A stretch of DNA of 64,000 bases from Cyclobacteriaceae bacterium (GTDB lineage Bacteria; Bacteroidota; Bacteroidia; Cytophagales; Cyclobacteriaceae): positions 1 through 64,000 of the forward strand of contig CANGYY010000008.1 in the NCBI GenBank assembly GCA_947458585.1. Reading direction: 5' to 3'. Positions 34,528 to 42,893 of this stretch are shown one piece after another. Both the position numbers and the translations under genes were made by a program. Numbering within the stretch: position 1 is the first letter of the stretch; each line of letters begins with the position of its first letter. The notes beneath the pieces were generated by a model. The model saw only the letters and a list, made by a program, of their open reading frames with translations. It was not told where the DNA came from and made no database searches.

Positions 34528-35529
34528 TTAGATTCGATTCTTGACTAATTCCTCCATTACCCAGTTGGTCCTTGCAGCGGTAACTCCGGTGCTTGGACAA
34601 CTTCCTTTGCCGAGTAATTCTTCCACGATACTTTGGATCAAAGGACGTTGAATGTGATGGGGGAGTTCCAAGTGAAAATGAAGAGGATTTTGATTGGGCC
34701 GAAGTAGGGTAAAAGCTCCTTCTCCAAAAGTTGCAAAGCGAAGTTGACCCTTGGAGCCGTCAATTACAATTTCATCAATTTCTGAGGCGGAGGAGGTGGT
34801 AAAACACCAATTTCCACTGCCAAGTACCCCATTTTCAAAGACAAAAGTTCCCGTGACCAAGTCTTCTGCGGGGTAAGCCTTGGCCTGATTGGTAGAAAAG
34901 CCAGTGGCATGTGTGATTTTGCCGAAAAAGAAGTCCAGTAGGTCCAGTTGGTGTGAGGCTAGGTCAAAAAAGTATCCTCCACCTGCGATTTCGGGGATTA
35001 CACGCCAATTTTCTGAAGAGCTGCTCACTAAGTTGGGTGTTAGGACTTGTTTCAGGTTGATGTGGACTGTCCGAATGGCACCAATCTCTCCTTGATCTAA
35101 CAGCTCCTTAATTTTCAAAAAATGGGGCAACTTTCGTCGGTAGTAGGCCACAAATAAAGGAACGTTTGCTTGTTCACAAGCCTGAATCATTTGCAGGCAT
35201 TCCGCATGGGTACGGGCCATGGGCTTTTCTACATACACGGGCTTTCCCGCTGCTGCTGCCAGTTGGGTGAGTTCCAGGTGCACATTTGGAGGTGTTGCAA
35301 TGTAAATAGCATTTACCTCTGGATCTTGGATAAGATCTGCAGCGCTGCTGTACCATTTGGGTACCTCATGACGCGCTGCATAGTCCTTGGCCTTCTCCGC
35401 ATCCCTTCGCATGACCGCTACCAGCCGCGAGTTGGGAATGGTGTTCATGGCTGGTGCTGACTTCAGTTCACATACCTTGCCCACGCCCAATACTCCCCAT
35501 CGAACTTCTGTATCATTAAATTTTTTCAT
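34528..35529 (-). CDS. Gfo/Idh/MocA family oxidoreductase
   Basis: 333 aa. N-terminal Rossmann domain (RWGVLGVGKVCELKSAPAMN) with the EKPMARTHAEC motif at about residue 95 (K of E-K-P). The C-terminal alpha/beta domain has GGGYFFDLASHQLDLLDFFF, where Asp and His are the likely catalytic pair. NAD(P)-dependent sugar or cyclitol dehydrogenase with unknown substrate. It lies between the VIT1-like gene and the haem-binding protein, all on the minus strand, but its links to them are unclear. Confidence 0.93.
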   Translation of the reverse strand: MKKFNDTEVRWGVLGVGKVCELKSAPAMNTIPNSRLVAVMRRDAEKAKDYAARHEVPKWYSSAADLIQDPEVNAIYIATPPNVHLELTQLAAAAGKPVYVEKPMARTHAECLQMIQACEQANVPLFVAYYRRKLPHFLKIKELLDQGEIGAIRTVHINLKQVLTPNLVSSSSENWRVIPEIAGGGYFFDLASHQLDLLDFFFGKITHATGFSTNQAKAYPAEDLVTGTFVFENGVLGSGNWCFTTSSASEIDEIVIDGSKGQLRFATFGEGAFTLLRPNQNPLHFHLELPHHIQRPLIQSIVEELLGKGSCPSTGVTAARTNWVMEELVKNRI

Positions 35530-35595
35530 GCTAGCAGGGGTAGAAAAAAATAGACCGGGATTGATTCGGTCCCAGTCTAGTCAAAATTAAGTTCC

Positions 35596-36102
35596 TTATT
35601 GAGCAGGAGCTGATCGGGGCTTCATCTTTAAGCTATCTGCAGGATAGGTGGCTGCAAGTAGGGCCATTTGTTCTTTGGCCCAATCCACCACTGCTTTGCG
35701 GTCCTCGTCCGAAAGGTTGGCCTCTGGATGCAGGCCTAGGTAGGTGTAGGAAGGTAGTGGCATTTCACCGGATTCCACCATTTCTACGATCTCTTCAAAC
35801 TTATGATTCTGCACTCGAAGTGGGAGGGAAGTAAACTCAGAAAAATTCAAATGTCCTTTCCCATCGTTGGTGTGGTGGTTGAGCCAAAAGCCCACGGGCT
35901 GGATATTGCTGTACCAAGGGTAGGTGGTGGAGTTCGTATGACAGTCGTTGCAAGCACCCTTCATGATCGTTGCGATGTGTTCGGGAACTTGGTAATTTTT
36001 GCTGATGTCAAAATCCTTGGTTCCCGAATCATTTTTTTCCATGGGAATAAACTGGATGGCCACTAAAAGGACCACTACGGCGAGGGTGATTTTCTTGATC
36101 AT
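35596..36102 (-). CDS. Haem-binding (cytochrome c-type) domain protein
   Basis: 168 aa. An N-terminal membrane anchor or signal (ITLAVVVLLVAIQFIP) is followed by the haem-attachment motif CNDCH (C-x-x-C-H) near residue 51. Surrounding residues TNSTTYPWYSNIQPVGFWLN and the H-H-T-N-D-G-K-G-H-L-N-F-S-E-F stretch match the Haem_bd (PF14376-type) family common in Bacteroidota. Probably a periplasmic, membrane-anchored electron carrier. Followed on the same strand by the Gfo gene. Confidence 0.92.
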   Translation of the reverse strand: MIKKITLAVVVLLVAIQFIPMEKNDSGTKDFDISKNYQVPEHIATIMKGACNDCHTNSTTYPWYSNIQPVGFWLNHHTNDGKGHLNFSEFTSLPLRVQNHKFEEIVEMVESGEMPLPSYTYLGLHPEANLSDEDRKAVVDWAKEQMALLAATYPADSLKMKPRSAPAQ

Positions 36103-36277
36103 GTGCGTTTGGTTTTTCCTTGGACTTGATTTGGTGTAAAAGGTTTAAGACAGTAAACAAGTTACTAAAAATAAGCAATCAATGAAAGATGTGTTGCTTT
36201 TTTATTCAGGTTAAAAAAAGAAAAAATGCTCGTGAATTGAGGTATTGGGAAGGTCCTTAGCGTGAATTACATGCTAC

Positions 36278-36472
36278 TCATCGGTACCGCACTCCATCAA
36301 TTACAAGGCTCAATCCAGCCTGAAATATCACTAGGCCCAAGGTCCCTGTCCAAAACCATAATTCTCCCCCCAATTTTTCCACTCCGGCATGAATGCAAAT
36401 CGACAACCCTGTACCGGTGAGTAGTAGTCCTGCTACGGATTGAATAAACCAACGCTTCGTATTTTTTTTCAT
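36278..36472 (-). CDS. Small two-helix membrane protein
   Basis: 64 aa with a basic start (MKKNTKRWF) and two membrane segments (about 10-28 and 37-58; WFWTGTLGLVIFQAGLSLVI). It begins six bases after the alcohol dehydrogenase stop, in the same direction, so it is likely co-transcribed. No family recognised. Confidence 0.7.
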   Translation of the reverse strand: MKKNTKRWFIQSVAGLLLTGTGLSICIHAGVEKLGGELWFWTGTLGLVIFQAGLSLVIDGVRYR

Positions 36473-36478
36473 GTCTAA

Positions 36479-37519
36479 TTAAAATTGGTTGATAAGGACC
36501 ATGCCATTTTCTTCAAAGGTATCCATCCGCATGAGTGTTTGAACAGCATCCTCCAAATTGATTCTTCTCCCAATCAATTTTTCTGGATCCATTTTTCCAT
36601 CCAAAATCAATTGCATGAGTTCCGGATAAGCATGCGCTTGCATCCCATGGCTGCCCAAAATTTCCAACTCCTTAGCAATTACCAAATGCATGGGGATTGG
36701 GGGATTCGTTTCAGATCCTGCAAGCAGTCCAATTTGAATGTGTTTCCCTCGTTTTCGCAAACTAGCGATAGAATTGTAGCAGGTTACCTTGCTTCCAAGC
36801 GCATCTACGGAAACATGCACACCGCCACGGCTCAATTCCTGAATCGAAGCTGCCACGTCCCCTGTGTTTTTTGCATTGACCAGGTATTGTGCGCCAGCAG
36901 CCTTGGCTAGTGCTAATTTATCGTCTTGGATATCTACTGCGATCACCGTAGCACCAAGTGCTGTTGCGATAAGGATGGCAGAAAGTCCCACGCCTCCACA
37001 ACCATGCACGGCTACCCATTGCCCGCCGCTGACTTTGCCTTGGGCGACTACCCCACGAAAGGAAGTGGCAAATCTGCAGCCTAGGCTAGCAGCCACTTCA
37101 AAGCTTACCGATTCGGGCACTCGCACCAAGTTGGTGTCGGCGCGGTGTACCGCCACGCGCTGTGCAAAAGATCCCCAATGGGTAAATCCAGGCTGATACT
37201 GATCGTCACAGATCTGCTGGTTGCCGCTATGGCAACTCGGGCAGGTGCCGCAAGCACAAACAAATGGGACCGTTACGCGATCGCCAATTTTCCAGTTTTT
37301 CACCCCTTTGCCCACCTCGAGGATGACTCCTGCAAACTCATGGCCAGGCACGTGAGGAAGCTTGATATCGGGATCATGACCCTTCCAGCCGTGCCAGTCA
37401 CTACGGCAAATCCCAGAGGCCTTTACTTCAAGGATAATGCCCTGCTCAGGTGTCTCTGAATCAGGTACTTGGGTGACTATTGGGGCTTGCCCAAAGGATT
37501 CATAGACTAAGGCCTTCAT
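36479..37519 (-). CDS. Zinc-dependent alcohol dehydrogenase family protein
   Basis: 346 aa medium-chain dehydrogenase. The catalytic zinc ligands are in GICRSDWHG and GHEFAG; the structural zinc site is CACGTCPSCHSGNQQIC (four Cys). The NAD(P) Rossmann motif is GCGGVGLSAILIATALGA. The substrate is an unspecified alcohol or polyol. It lies 86 bases downstream of the Tat-exported oxidoreductase terminator region and just before a small membrane protein. Confidence 0.94.
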   Translation of the reverse strand: MKALVYESFGQAPIVTQVPDSETPEQGIILEVKASGICRSDWHGWKGHDPDIKLPHVPGHEFAGVILEVGKGVKNWKIGDRVTVPFVCACGTCPSCHSGNQQICDDQYQPGFTHWGSFAQRVAVHRADTNLVRVPESVSFEVAASLGCRFATSFRGVVAQGKVSGGQWVAVHGCGGVGLSAILIATALGATVIAVDIQDDKLALAKAAGAQYLVNAKNTGDVAASIQELSRGGVHVSVDALGSKVTCYNSIASLRKRGKHIQIGLLAGSETNPPIPMHLVIAKELEILGSHGMQAHAYPELMQLILDGKMDPEKLIGRRINLEDAVQTLMRMDTFEENGMVLINQF

Positions 37520-37557
37520 GGATGCGATTTAACAAATCAAATTTAAAGAAAGGTCAT

Positions 37558-37587
37558 AAAAAAACCGTGAGGGCTAGCCTCACGGTT
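37558..37587 (-). terminator. Intrinsic terminator of the Gfo/Idh/MocA gene
   Basis: Stem AACCGTGAGG / CCTCACGGTT (37563-37572 and 37578-37587) with a 5-base loop; on the minus strand it is followed by a T-run (plus-strand A-run 37558-37564). Confidence 0.85.
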
Positions 37588-37605
37588 GGCTTGAATCGAG
37601 TTCGA

Positions 37606-39072
37606 TTACACTTCAAAACCTGCTCTGTAGGTACGACCGACAAACTGGTTGGCTTCCTCCAAGTTGGTAATGCGCATGTTTTCGCCATCCCAAAGGAGTT
37701 TTCTTCTTCCAAAAAACTCTTGCTGTCCTCTGCTGTTGGGTTTTCTGAGCATAAAGCTTCGAATGGCCAAATTGCCCATGAGCACGGTTTCGGTCATTGG
37801 GCCAGCATAATCGAAGGAGGAGGTGAGGCCTTGGTGCTCCGTGGAACCAAAGCCAGCCTTGCAGGCATCTACCCACTTGCGTTGGTGACCATATTCCGGT
37901 TCGGTGCTCTCCAAGCGGTCTGGACCAAACTCCTGAGTACCATCGTAGAGGTACAATTTAGGCATCAGGGGGGAACTGTCGTTGATGTTGTGGGTGATGA
38001 TTCCTTTTTCTCCGATCATCATGACCCCATTGGCGGAATTGGCGCCACCCAAGTCGTGGTCTGCAGGAATAATGTCTGGGTGAGAAGGGCGAATTCCCCC
38101 ATCCATCCAGGTCATTTCAAGAGGAACTGCATTCTTAGCCGTTGCTCCATAATGAAGGGTGATGAAGGAAGATGCTGGGCATCCGTCCGGATGGTAGTCT
38201 GGAGTCCACATCTGGGAATACACCGAGCCTACCGAGCATTCTGCATCCAGCGGATAGTGGAGGCCTAGCATACGGAAAGGAATGTCCATCAAGTGGCATC
38301 CCACATCGCCCAAGGCTCCTGTGCCGTAATCCCACCAGCCTCTCCAATTGAAGGGGTGCAAGTTAGGGGTGTAAGGAATCTCTGGGGCTGGGCCTAGCCA
38401 AAGGTCCCATTCCATATCGGAAGGTTTGTTGCTTGGATCTGGCTTTGGGAAAGCGCCTCCTTGAGGCCATACGGGACGGTTAGTCCAGATTTGTACCTTG
38501 GATACTTTGCCGATTTTATCGGAATCCATCCAGCCTTTGATCATGTCCATCAGCGGGTTGGAGGCTCCTTGATTACCCATTTGGGTGACCACTTTTTTGT
38601 CTCGTGCCATTTGCGTCAGTAGACGCGCCTCCCGGATATTGTGGGTCATGGGCTTTTGCACGTAGACATGCTTGCCTCGCTCCATGCAAAACTTGGCTGC
38701 AGGGCCGTGTACGTGATCCGGAGTAGAGATGGTGACCGCATCGATCTCTTTCATCTCTTCCAACATCTTGCGGTAATCTGCAAATAGCTTGGCTTTAGGG
38801 AAGTTGGCAACCGAATCTTTGGCAGTACCTGAGAAATCTACATCACACAAGGCTACTACTCGCTCTCTACCATTGACTGAGGCATTTAAAATATCGCTTT
38901 TTCCTTTTCCTCCTGCTCCTATTGCTGCAAGAACGAGCTGGTCAGAAGGCGAGGTAAAGCCAATACCACCCAATACATGTCGAGGAACAATGAAAAAAGA
39001 GGAGGCAATGGCCGCATTTTTGATAAATTCTCTCCGTGATTGTCCGGAGGATTGAGTTTCTGGTTTTTTCAT
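37606..39072 (-). CDS. Tat-exported Gfo/Idh/MocA family oxidoreductase
   Basis: 488 aa from the ATG at 39072. The twin-arginine signal is SGQSRREFIKNAAIASSFFI (RRxFIK), so the folded, cofactor-loaded protein is exported. The Rossmann motif is LAAIGAGGKGKSDILNA, the EKP-like site is VQKPMTHN (K in place), and the C-terminal domain has WWDYGTGALGDVGCHLMDIP with Asp/His candidates. This group acts on sugars or glycosides in the periplasm (Gfo- and GH109-like), with substrate unknown. It ends at a strong terminator. Confidence 0.92.
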   Translation of the reverse strand: MKKPETQSSGQSRREFIKNAAIASSFFIVPRHVLGGIGFTSPSDQLVLAAIGAGGKGKSDILNASVNGRERVVALCDVDFSGTAKDSVANFPKAKLFADYRKMLEEMKEIDAVTISTPDHVHGPAAKFCMERGKHVYVQKPMTHNIREARLLTQMARDKKVVTQMGNQGASNPLMDMIKGWMDSDKIGKVSKVQIWTNRPVWPQGGAFPKPDPSNKPSDMEWDLWLGPAPEIPYTPNLHPFNWRGWWDYGTGALGDVGCHLMDIPFRMLGLHYPLDAECSVGSVYSQMWTPDYHPDGCPASSFITLHYGATAKNAVPLEMTWMDGGIRPSHPDIIPADHDLGGANSANGVMMIGEKGIITHNINDSSPLMPKLYLYDGTQEFGPDRLESTEPEYGHQRKWVDACKAGFGSTEHQGLTSSFDYAGPMTETVLMGNLAIRSFMLRKPNSRGQQEFFGRRKLLWDGENMRITNLEEANQFVGRTYRAGFEV

Positions 39073-39468
39073 GGGTTTGGTAATTGACAAGCCAAATAAG
39101 TAAAAGCTAAACAAGAACTGGGATTGTGGGAGGGTAAACTTCCCGACAATGAATCTGCAACGCTCTTACTCCAATATTTCCCAAGTTGCTGTTGATTTTT
39201 GGGAAAGGCAAAGAAAAAATCAAAAATTCTGTATTCGGCTAAAAATTAAACTTTTAGGAAGGAAAGAGGTTTAGATGTTGTGAAATGAGTTTCAGTGAAT
39301 TGTAAAAATATTCTACTGAATTTTATTCTCAACTAAAGTTTTCGTTCATTCGAAATTGAATACTTCCAAAGGATTATTCTATTTCCTCCCAATTAACCTT
39401 ATAATTTAGAAGTATAAGGCTTGAACTAAAAATTAAGTGATTCCAATACTTAAAGTTAATTCCATTTC
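39073..39468. other. Intergenic region between Tat oxidoreductase and transhydrogenase genes
   Basis: Nearly 400 bases between divergent genes. The half next to pntAA is AT-rich and must contain its promoter, but I found no complete TTTG/TAnnTTTG pair; TATAATTTAG near 39400 is the nearest resemblance. No ORF or RNA hairpin of note was seen. Confidence 0.4.
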
Positions 39469-40590
39469 ATGATCATCGGTGTAGTAAAAGAAACTAAGGA
39501 ATATGAAAACCGTGTGGCTTTAAGCCCTGAGGTGGTAAAGCTAGTCCGCAAAAAAGGATTTGACGTGGTCGTGGAGTCTGGAGCTGGAGAAAAATCATTT
39601 TTTTCGAATGAGGACTATGAAGCTGCAGGAGCCACCATCGGAACTTCAAAGGATGCTTTAGGGGCGGATTTGGTGCTCAAAGTCAATTTGGCGACTGCCC
39701 AAGAAATCGCAATGATGAAAGAAGGTGCCGCATACATTTCCTATATGTATGCTTACCAGCACCCAGAAGTGGTGGCTGCATTCAATGCCAAGCGCATCAG
39801 TTCCTTCTCCATGGATGCGGTACCTCGTATCTCTCGTGCCCAAAAGATGGATGCCTTGTCCTCTCAGGCCAACCTTGCAGGGTATAAAGCAGTGTTACTT
39901 GGGGCAAATTACCTAGGAAAAATATTTCCCTTGTTGATGACGGCCTCTGGGACGATTACACCAGCCCGTGTTTTGATTTTTGGCGCAGGGGTGGCGGGAT
40001 TGCAGGCCATTGCTACTGCCAAAAGGCTAGGAGCAGTGGTGGAATGCACCGATGTGCGTCCAGAGACCAAGGAACAAGTAGAATCGCTGGGTGGAAGATT
40101 TTTGAGTGTTGAAGGTGCCGAAGGGGTGAAAACCGAAGGCGGCTATGCGCGTGAGGTGTCTGCCGAATACTTAGAGAAGCAACAGCAACTGATCCGAGAG
40201 AAAATCAAGGAAGCGGATTTGGTGATTACCACTGCCTTGGTGATGGGTAAAAAATCCCCTATTCTGGTAACCGAGGAGATGGTCAAAAGTATGAAAGCCG
40301 GTTCGGTGATTGTGGATATGGCTGTGGAATCTGGAGGCAATTGTGCGATTTCTGAGAAAAATGCCACGGTAGTAAAGCATGGCGTCACCTTGGTGGGTGA
40401 GTCTAACCTTCCCTCGCTTTTGCCTGTCAATGCCAGTCAACTTTACGCAACCAATATCAGTACCCTTGCCTTCCATGTGGCAAATGAAACCGGGTTAACC
40501 CTTGATTTGGAGGATGAAATCACTAAAGGTGTCCTGATTACCCATCAAGGGGAATTGGTGCACGCCTTTACGAAACAATTACTTTCTTAA
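39469..40590 (+). CDS. pntAA: NAD(P) transhydrogenase alpha-1 subunit (NAD-binding domain I)
   Basis: 373 aa. Soluble dI component: MIIGVVKETKEYENRVALSP is the typical start, and the NAD-binding Rossmann motif lies in LIFGAGVAGLQAIATAKRLG followed by an acidic DVRPETK. The transmembrane part found in fused PntA is encoded separately by the next gene. With PntAB and PntB it couples proton import to hydride transfer from NADH to NADP+. First gene of a three-gene operon (14-base gap to the next). Confidence 0.95.
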   Translation: MIIGVVKETKEYENRVALSPEVVKLVRKKGFDVVVESGAGEKSFFSNEDYEAAGATIGTSKDALGADLVLKVNLATAQEIAMMKEGAAYISYMYAYQHPEVVAAFNAKRISSFSMDAVPRISRAQKMDALSSQANLAGYKAVLLGANYLGKIFPLLMTASGTITPARVLIFGAGVAGLQAIATAKRLGAVVECTDVRPETKEQVESLGGRFLSVEGAEGVKTEGGYAREVSAEYLEKQQQLIREKIKEADLVITTALVMGKKSPILVTEEMVKSMKAGSVIVDMAVESGGNCAISEKNATVVKHGVTLVGESNLPSLLPVNASQLYATNISTLAFHVANETGLTLDLEDEITKGVLITHQGELVHAFTKQLLS

Positions 40591-40604
40591 TAAAACTTTA
40601 TTCT

Positions 40605-40892
40605 ATGGATGCATCAGAGCTAATTGTACTGATCTATGTTCTTGTCCTAGCGAGTTACCTGGGCTTTGAATTGATTTTCAAGGTACCTCCTACTTTGCAT
40701 ACCCCCCTGATGTCAGGATCCAATGCCATTTCAGGGATTACCATTGTGGGAGCTTTGATTGCTTGCAATGAATTGGGCTATTCCACCCTGAGTAAATGGC
40801 TGGGCATGATTGCCTTGGTTTTGGCTACCATCAATGTGGTCGGCGGCTACGCAGTGACCGATCGCATGCTTAAAATGTTTAAGAAGAAATGA
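40605..40892 (+). CDS. pntAB: NAD(P) transhydrogenase alpha-2 subunit (membrane part)
   Basis: 95 aa with three membrane segments (VLIYVLVLASYLGFELIF; ISGITIVGALIACNELGY region; WLGMIALVLATINVVGGYAV). VPPTLHTPLMSGSNAISGI is the strongly conserved alpha-2 motif. It forms the proton channel with the membrane part of PntB. The last codon overlaps the pntB start by four bases (ATGA), so translation is coupled. Confidence 0.95.
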   Translation: MDASELIVLIYVLVLASYLGFELIFKVPPTLHTPLMSGSNAISGITIVGALIACNELGYSTLSKWLGMIALVLATINVVGGYAVTDRMLKMFKKK

Positions 40893-42277
40893 ACACGGGA
40901 ATTCAACTCGCCTACTTGGTAGCCTCTGTGCTATTTATTCTAGGCATCAAGTACTTGGGGAAAACCAAAGATGCCCGTAAAGGCAATTTTGTTTCCGCTG
41001 TCGGTATGCTCATTGCCATTGTAGCCACACTAGTTACCCTAGATATCCTTACCCTTCTTGAAATCGGGGTTTGTATTTTGATTGGCTCGGCGATAGGACT
41101 TTACTATGCCTACAAGGTTCCGATGACCAAGATCCCAGAGATGGTAGCCTTGTTTAATGGGTTTGGTGGATTGGCTTCCTTTGCCGTGGCCTTGTCCGAT
41201 TATTACCTCAAAAGCGGAACCAATCTGGCTTCCTTGGATGCGGTGAATTTGACCAGTATCGTCTTGTCTTTGTTGATCGGAGGGGTCACCTTTACCGGAT
41301 CCATGGTGGCTTACCTCAAACTGGACGGGAAAGTGTCCGGTCAACCCATCACTTTCACTGGTCAGCATTTGCTGAATTTAGTATTGCTACTTGCCTTTGT
41401 GGCAGCTTCCGTGCTGGTGTTTTTGGACCCAACCCAGATCACCTACATCGTTATTTTGATTGTAATCTCTTTGCTGCTCGGAATATTGACTGTGATTCCG
41501 ATTGGAGGGGCAGATATGCCGGTGGTGATTTCCTTGCTCAATTCTTATTCCGGGATGGCGGCTTGCGCGACAGGATTTATTCTGAATAATAATGTCTTGA
41601 TTGTGGCAGGCTCCTTGGTTGGCGCCTCAGGGATTATCCTTACCCAAATTATGTGTAAGGCCATGAACCGCTCCTTGGTGAATGTTTTGCTGGGTGGTTT
41701 TGGACAAACTGTGGCCACAGGTGGAGCAGATGGTCCTGCGGTGGTGGTTAAGGAAATTGGTGTGGAGGAAACGGCCATGCTGTTTGATTCCGCTTCTTCC
41801 GTGATTGTAGTGCCTGGATATGGCATGGCCGTGGCCCAAGCGCAGCACGTGATCCGAGAACTGATGGAGCAGTGTGAAAAGCGAAATATCAATTTCCGAT
41901 TTGCCATTCACCCCGTGGCAGGACGTATGCCTGGCCACATGAACGTGTTGCTTGCTGAGGCGAATATCTCCTACGACAAGCTGATCGAGATGGACGACAT
42001 CAACGAGGATTTTTCAAATACCGATTTGGTTTTTGTAGTTGGGGCCAATGATGTGGTCAATCCTGCCGCCCGAACTAATCCTGAGAGTCCGATTTATGGG
42101 ATGCCTATTCTCAATGCAGACAAGGCACGTACCGTAATCGTATCCAAGCGAAGCATGGGTAAAGGCTATGCTGGAGTGGAAAATGAGTTGTTTGGGTATC
42201 CCAACTGCCTCATGCTCTTTGGAGATGCGAAGCAGACCATCACCAAGGTGGTGGGCGAACTCAAGGAAATGGCCTAA
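40889..42277 (+). CDS. pntB: NAD(P) transhydrogenase beta subunit
   Basis: 462 aa. About nine membrane segments occupy the first 270 residues, then the NADP-binding dIII domain: VIVVPGYGMAVAQAQHVIRE (the G-Y-G-M-A-x-A-Q motif), RFAIHPVAGRMPGHMNVLLA, VGANDVVNPAAR and SKRSMGKGYAGVEN. Completes the split pnt operon. The gene ends 10 bases before the convergent rnhB stop, leaving no room for a separate terminator. Confidence 0.96.
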   Translation: MNTGIQLAYLVASVLFILGIKYLGKTKDARKGNFVSAVGMLIAIVATLVTLDILTLLEIGVCILIGSAIGLYYAYKVPMTKIPEMVALFNGFGGLASFAVALSDYYLKSGTNLASLDAVNLTSIVLSLLIGGVTFTGSMVAYLKLDGKVSGQPITFTGQHLLNLVLLLAFVAASVLVFLDPTQITYIVILIVISLLLGILTVIPIGGADMPVVISLLNSYSGMAACATGFILNNNVLIVAGSLVGASGIILTQIMCKAMNRSLVNVLLGGFGQTVATGGADGPAVVVKEIGVEETAMLFDSASSVIVVPGYGMAVAQAQHVIRELMEQCEKRNINFRFAIHPVAGRMPGHMNVLLAEANISYDKLIEMDDINEDFSNTDLVFVVGANDVVNPAARTNPESPIYGMPILNADKARTVIVSKRSMGKGYAGVENELFGYPNCLMLFGDAKQTITKVVGELKEMA

Positions 42278-42287
42278 GGAAAAAAGG

Positions 42288-42893
42288 TTATTCTAGTCCT
42301 AAGGACAGTTGGGGAGAAAGGAGTTGAAAGCTTTTTCGATGCCAGCTGCAGCTACCATGGGATTGGATGCCCTCTCGGTGCTTTTTAGTGGGATAACCTG
42401 CGTTTTTTTCCCAGCCGTAGTGTGGAAAGTCTTCTGCTAGTTGTTCCATCAAGTCGTCTCGATACACCTTGGCTAAGATGGATGCTGCTGCAATCGAAGC
42501 AAATTTCCCGTCTCCTTTGATCACACAGGTGTAGGAATAAGGAAGGGACGATTTCCATCTGTTGCCATCAATTAATAAATGTTCGGGTGCCTTCGGAAGT
42601 TGCTGAATGGCACGTTCCATGGCAAGAAAGGAGGCCTGGAGGATGTTAATTCGGTCTATTTCAGCAACACTTGCTTCGGCTACTGCCCACCCAAGTGCTG
42701 CACCCTTGATTTCTTGGATGAGTTCTTCTCGAGTATGCTTACTCAATTTTTTCGAATCCTGAATCCATGGGTTGTGGTAGTCCACAGGTAAAATCACGGC
42801 TGCAGCCACTACTGGGCCGGCAAGGCAACCTCTGCCCACTTCATCGCAGCCAGCTTCGATGCGATTAGCTTCTAAATAGGGGAGAAGAGTCAT
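42288..42893 (-). CDS. rnhB: Ribonuclease HII
   Basis: 201 aa. Removes ribonucleotides from DNA-RNA hybrids. The catalytic motif is CDEVGRGCLAGPVVAAAV (Asp17/Glu18), a third Asp sits in LLIDGNRW, and the fourth region is IAAASILAKVYRDDLM (catalytic Asp). Its start overlaps the end of the upstream glucosidase gene by 29 bases, an unusual but credible overlap because the frame-wise later Met codons would cut the catalytic segment. Confidence 0.95.
   Translation of the reverse strand: MTLLPYLEANRIEAGCDEVGRGCLAGPVVAAAVILPVDYHNPWIQDSKKLSKHTREELIQEIKGAALGWAVAEASVAEIDRINILQASFLAMERAIQQLPKAPEHLLIDGNRWKSSLPYSYTCVIKGDGKFASIAAASILAKVYRDDLMEQLAEDFPHYGWEKNAGYPTKKHREGIQSHGSCSWHRKSFQLLSPQLSLGLE

Noticed and set aside
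37480-38268. 262-codon plus-strand open frame
   Set aside because: It lies opposite the Tat-exported oxidoreductase, whose motifs are clear; the plus-strand translation has no family features.
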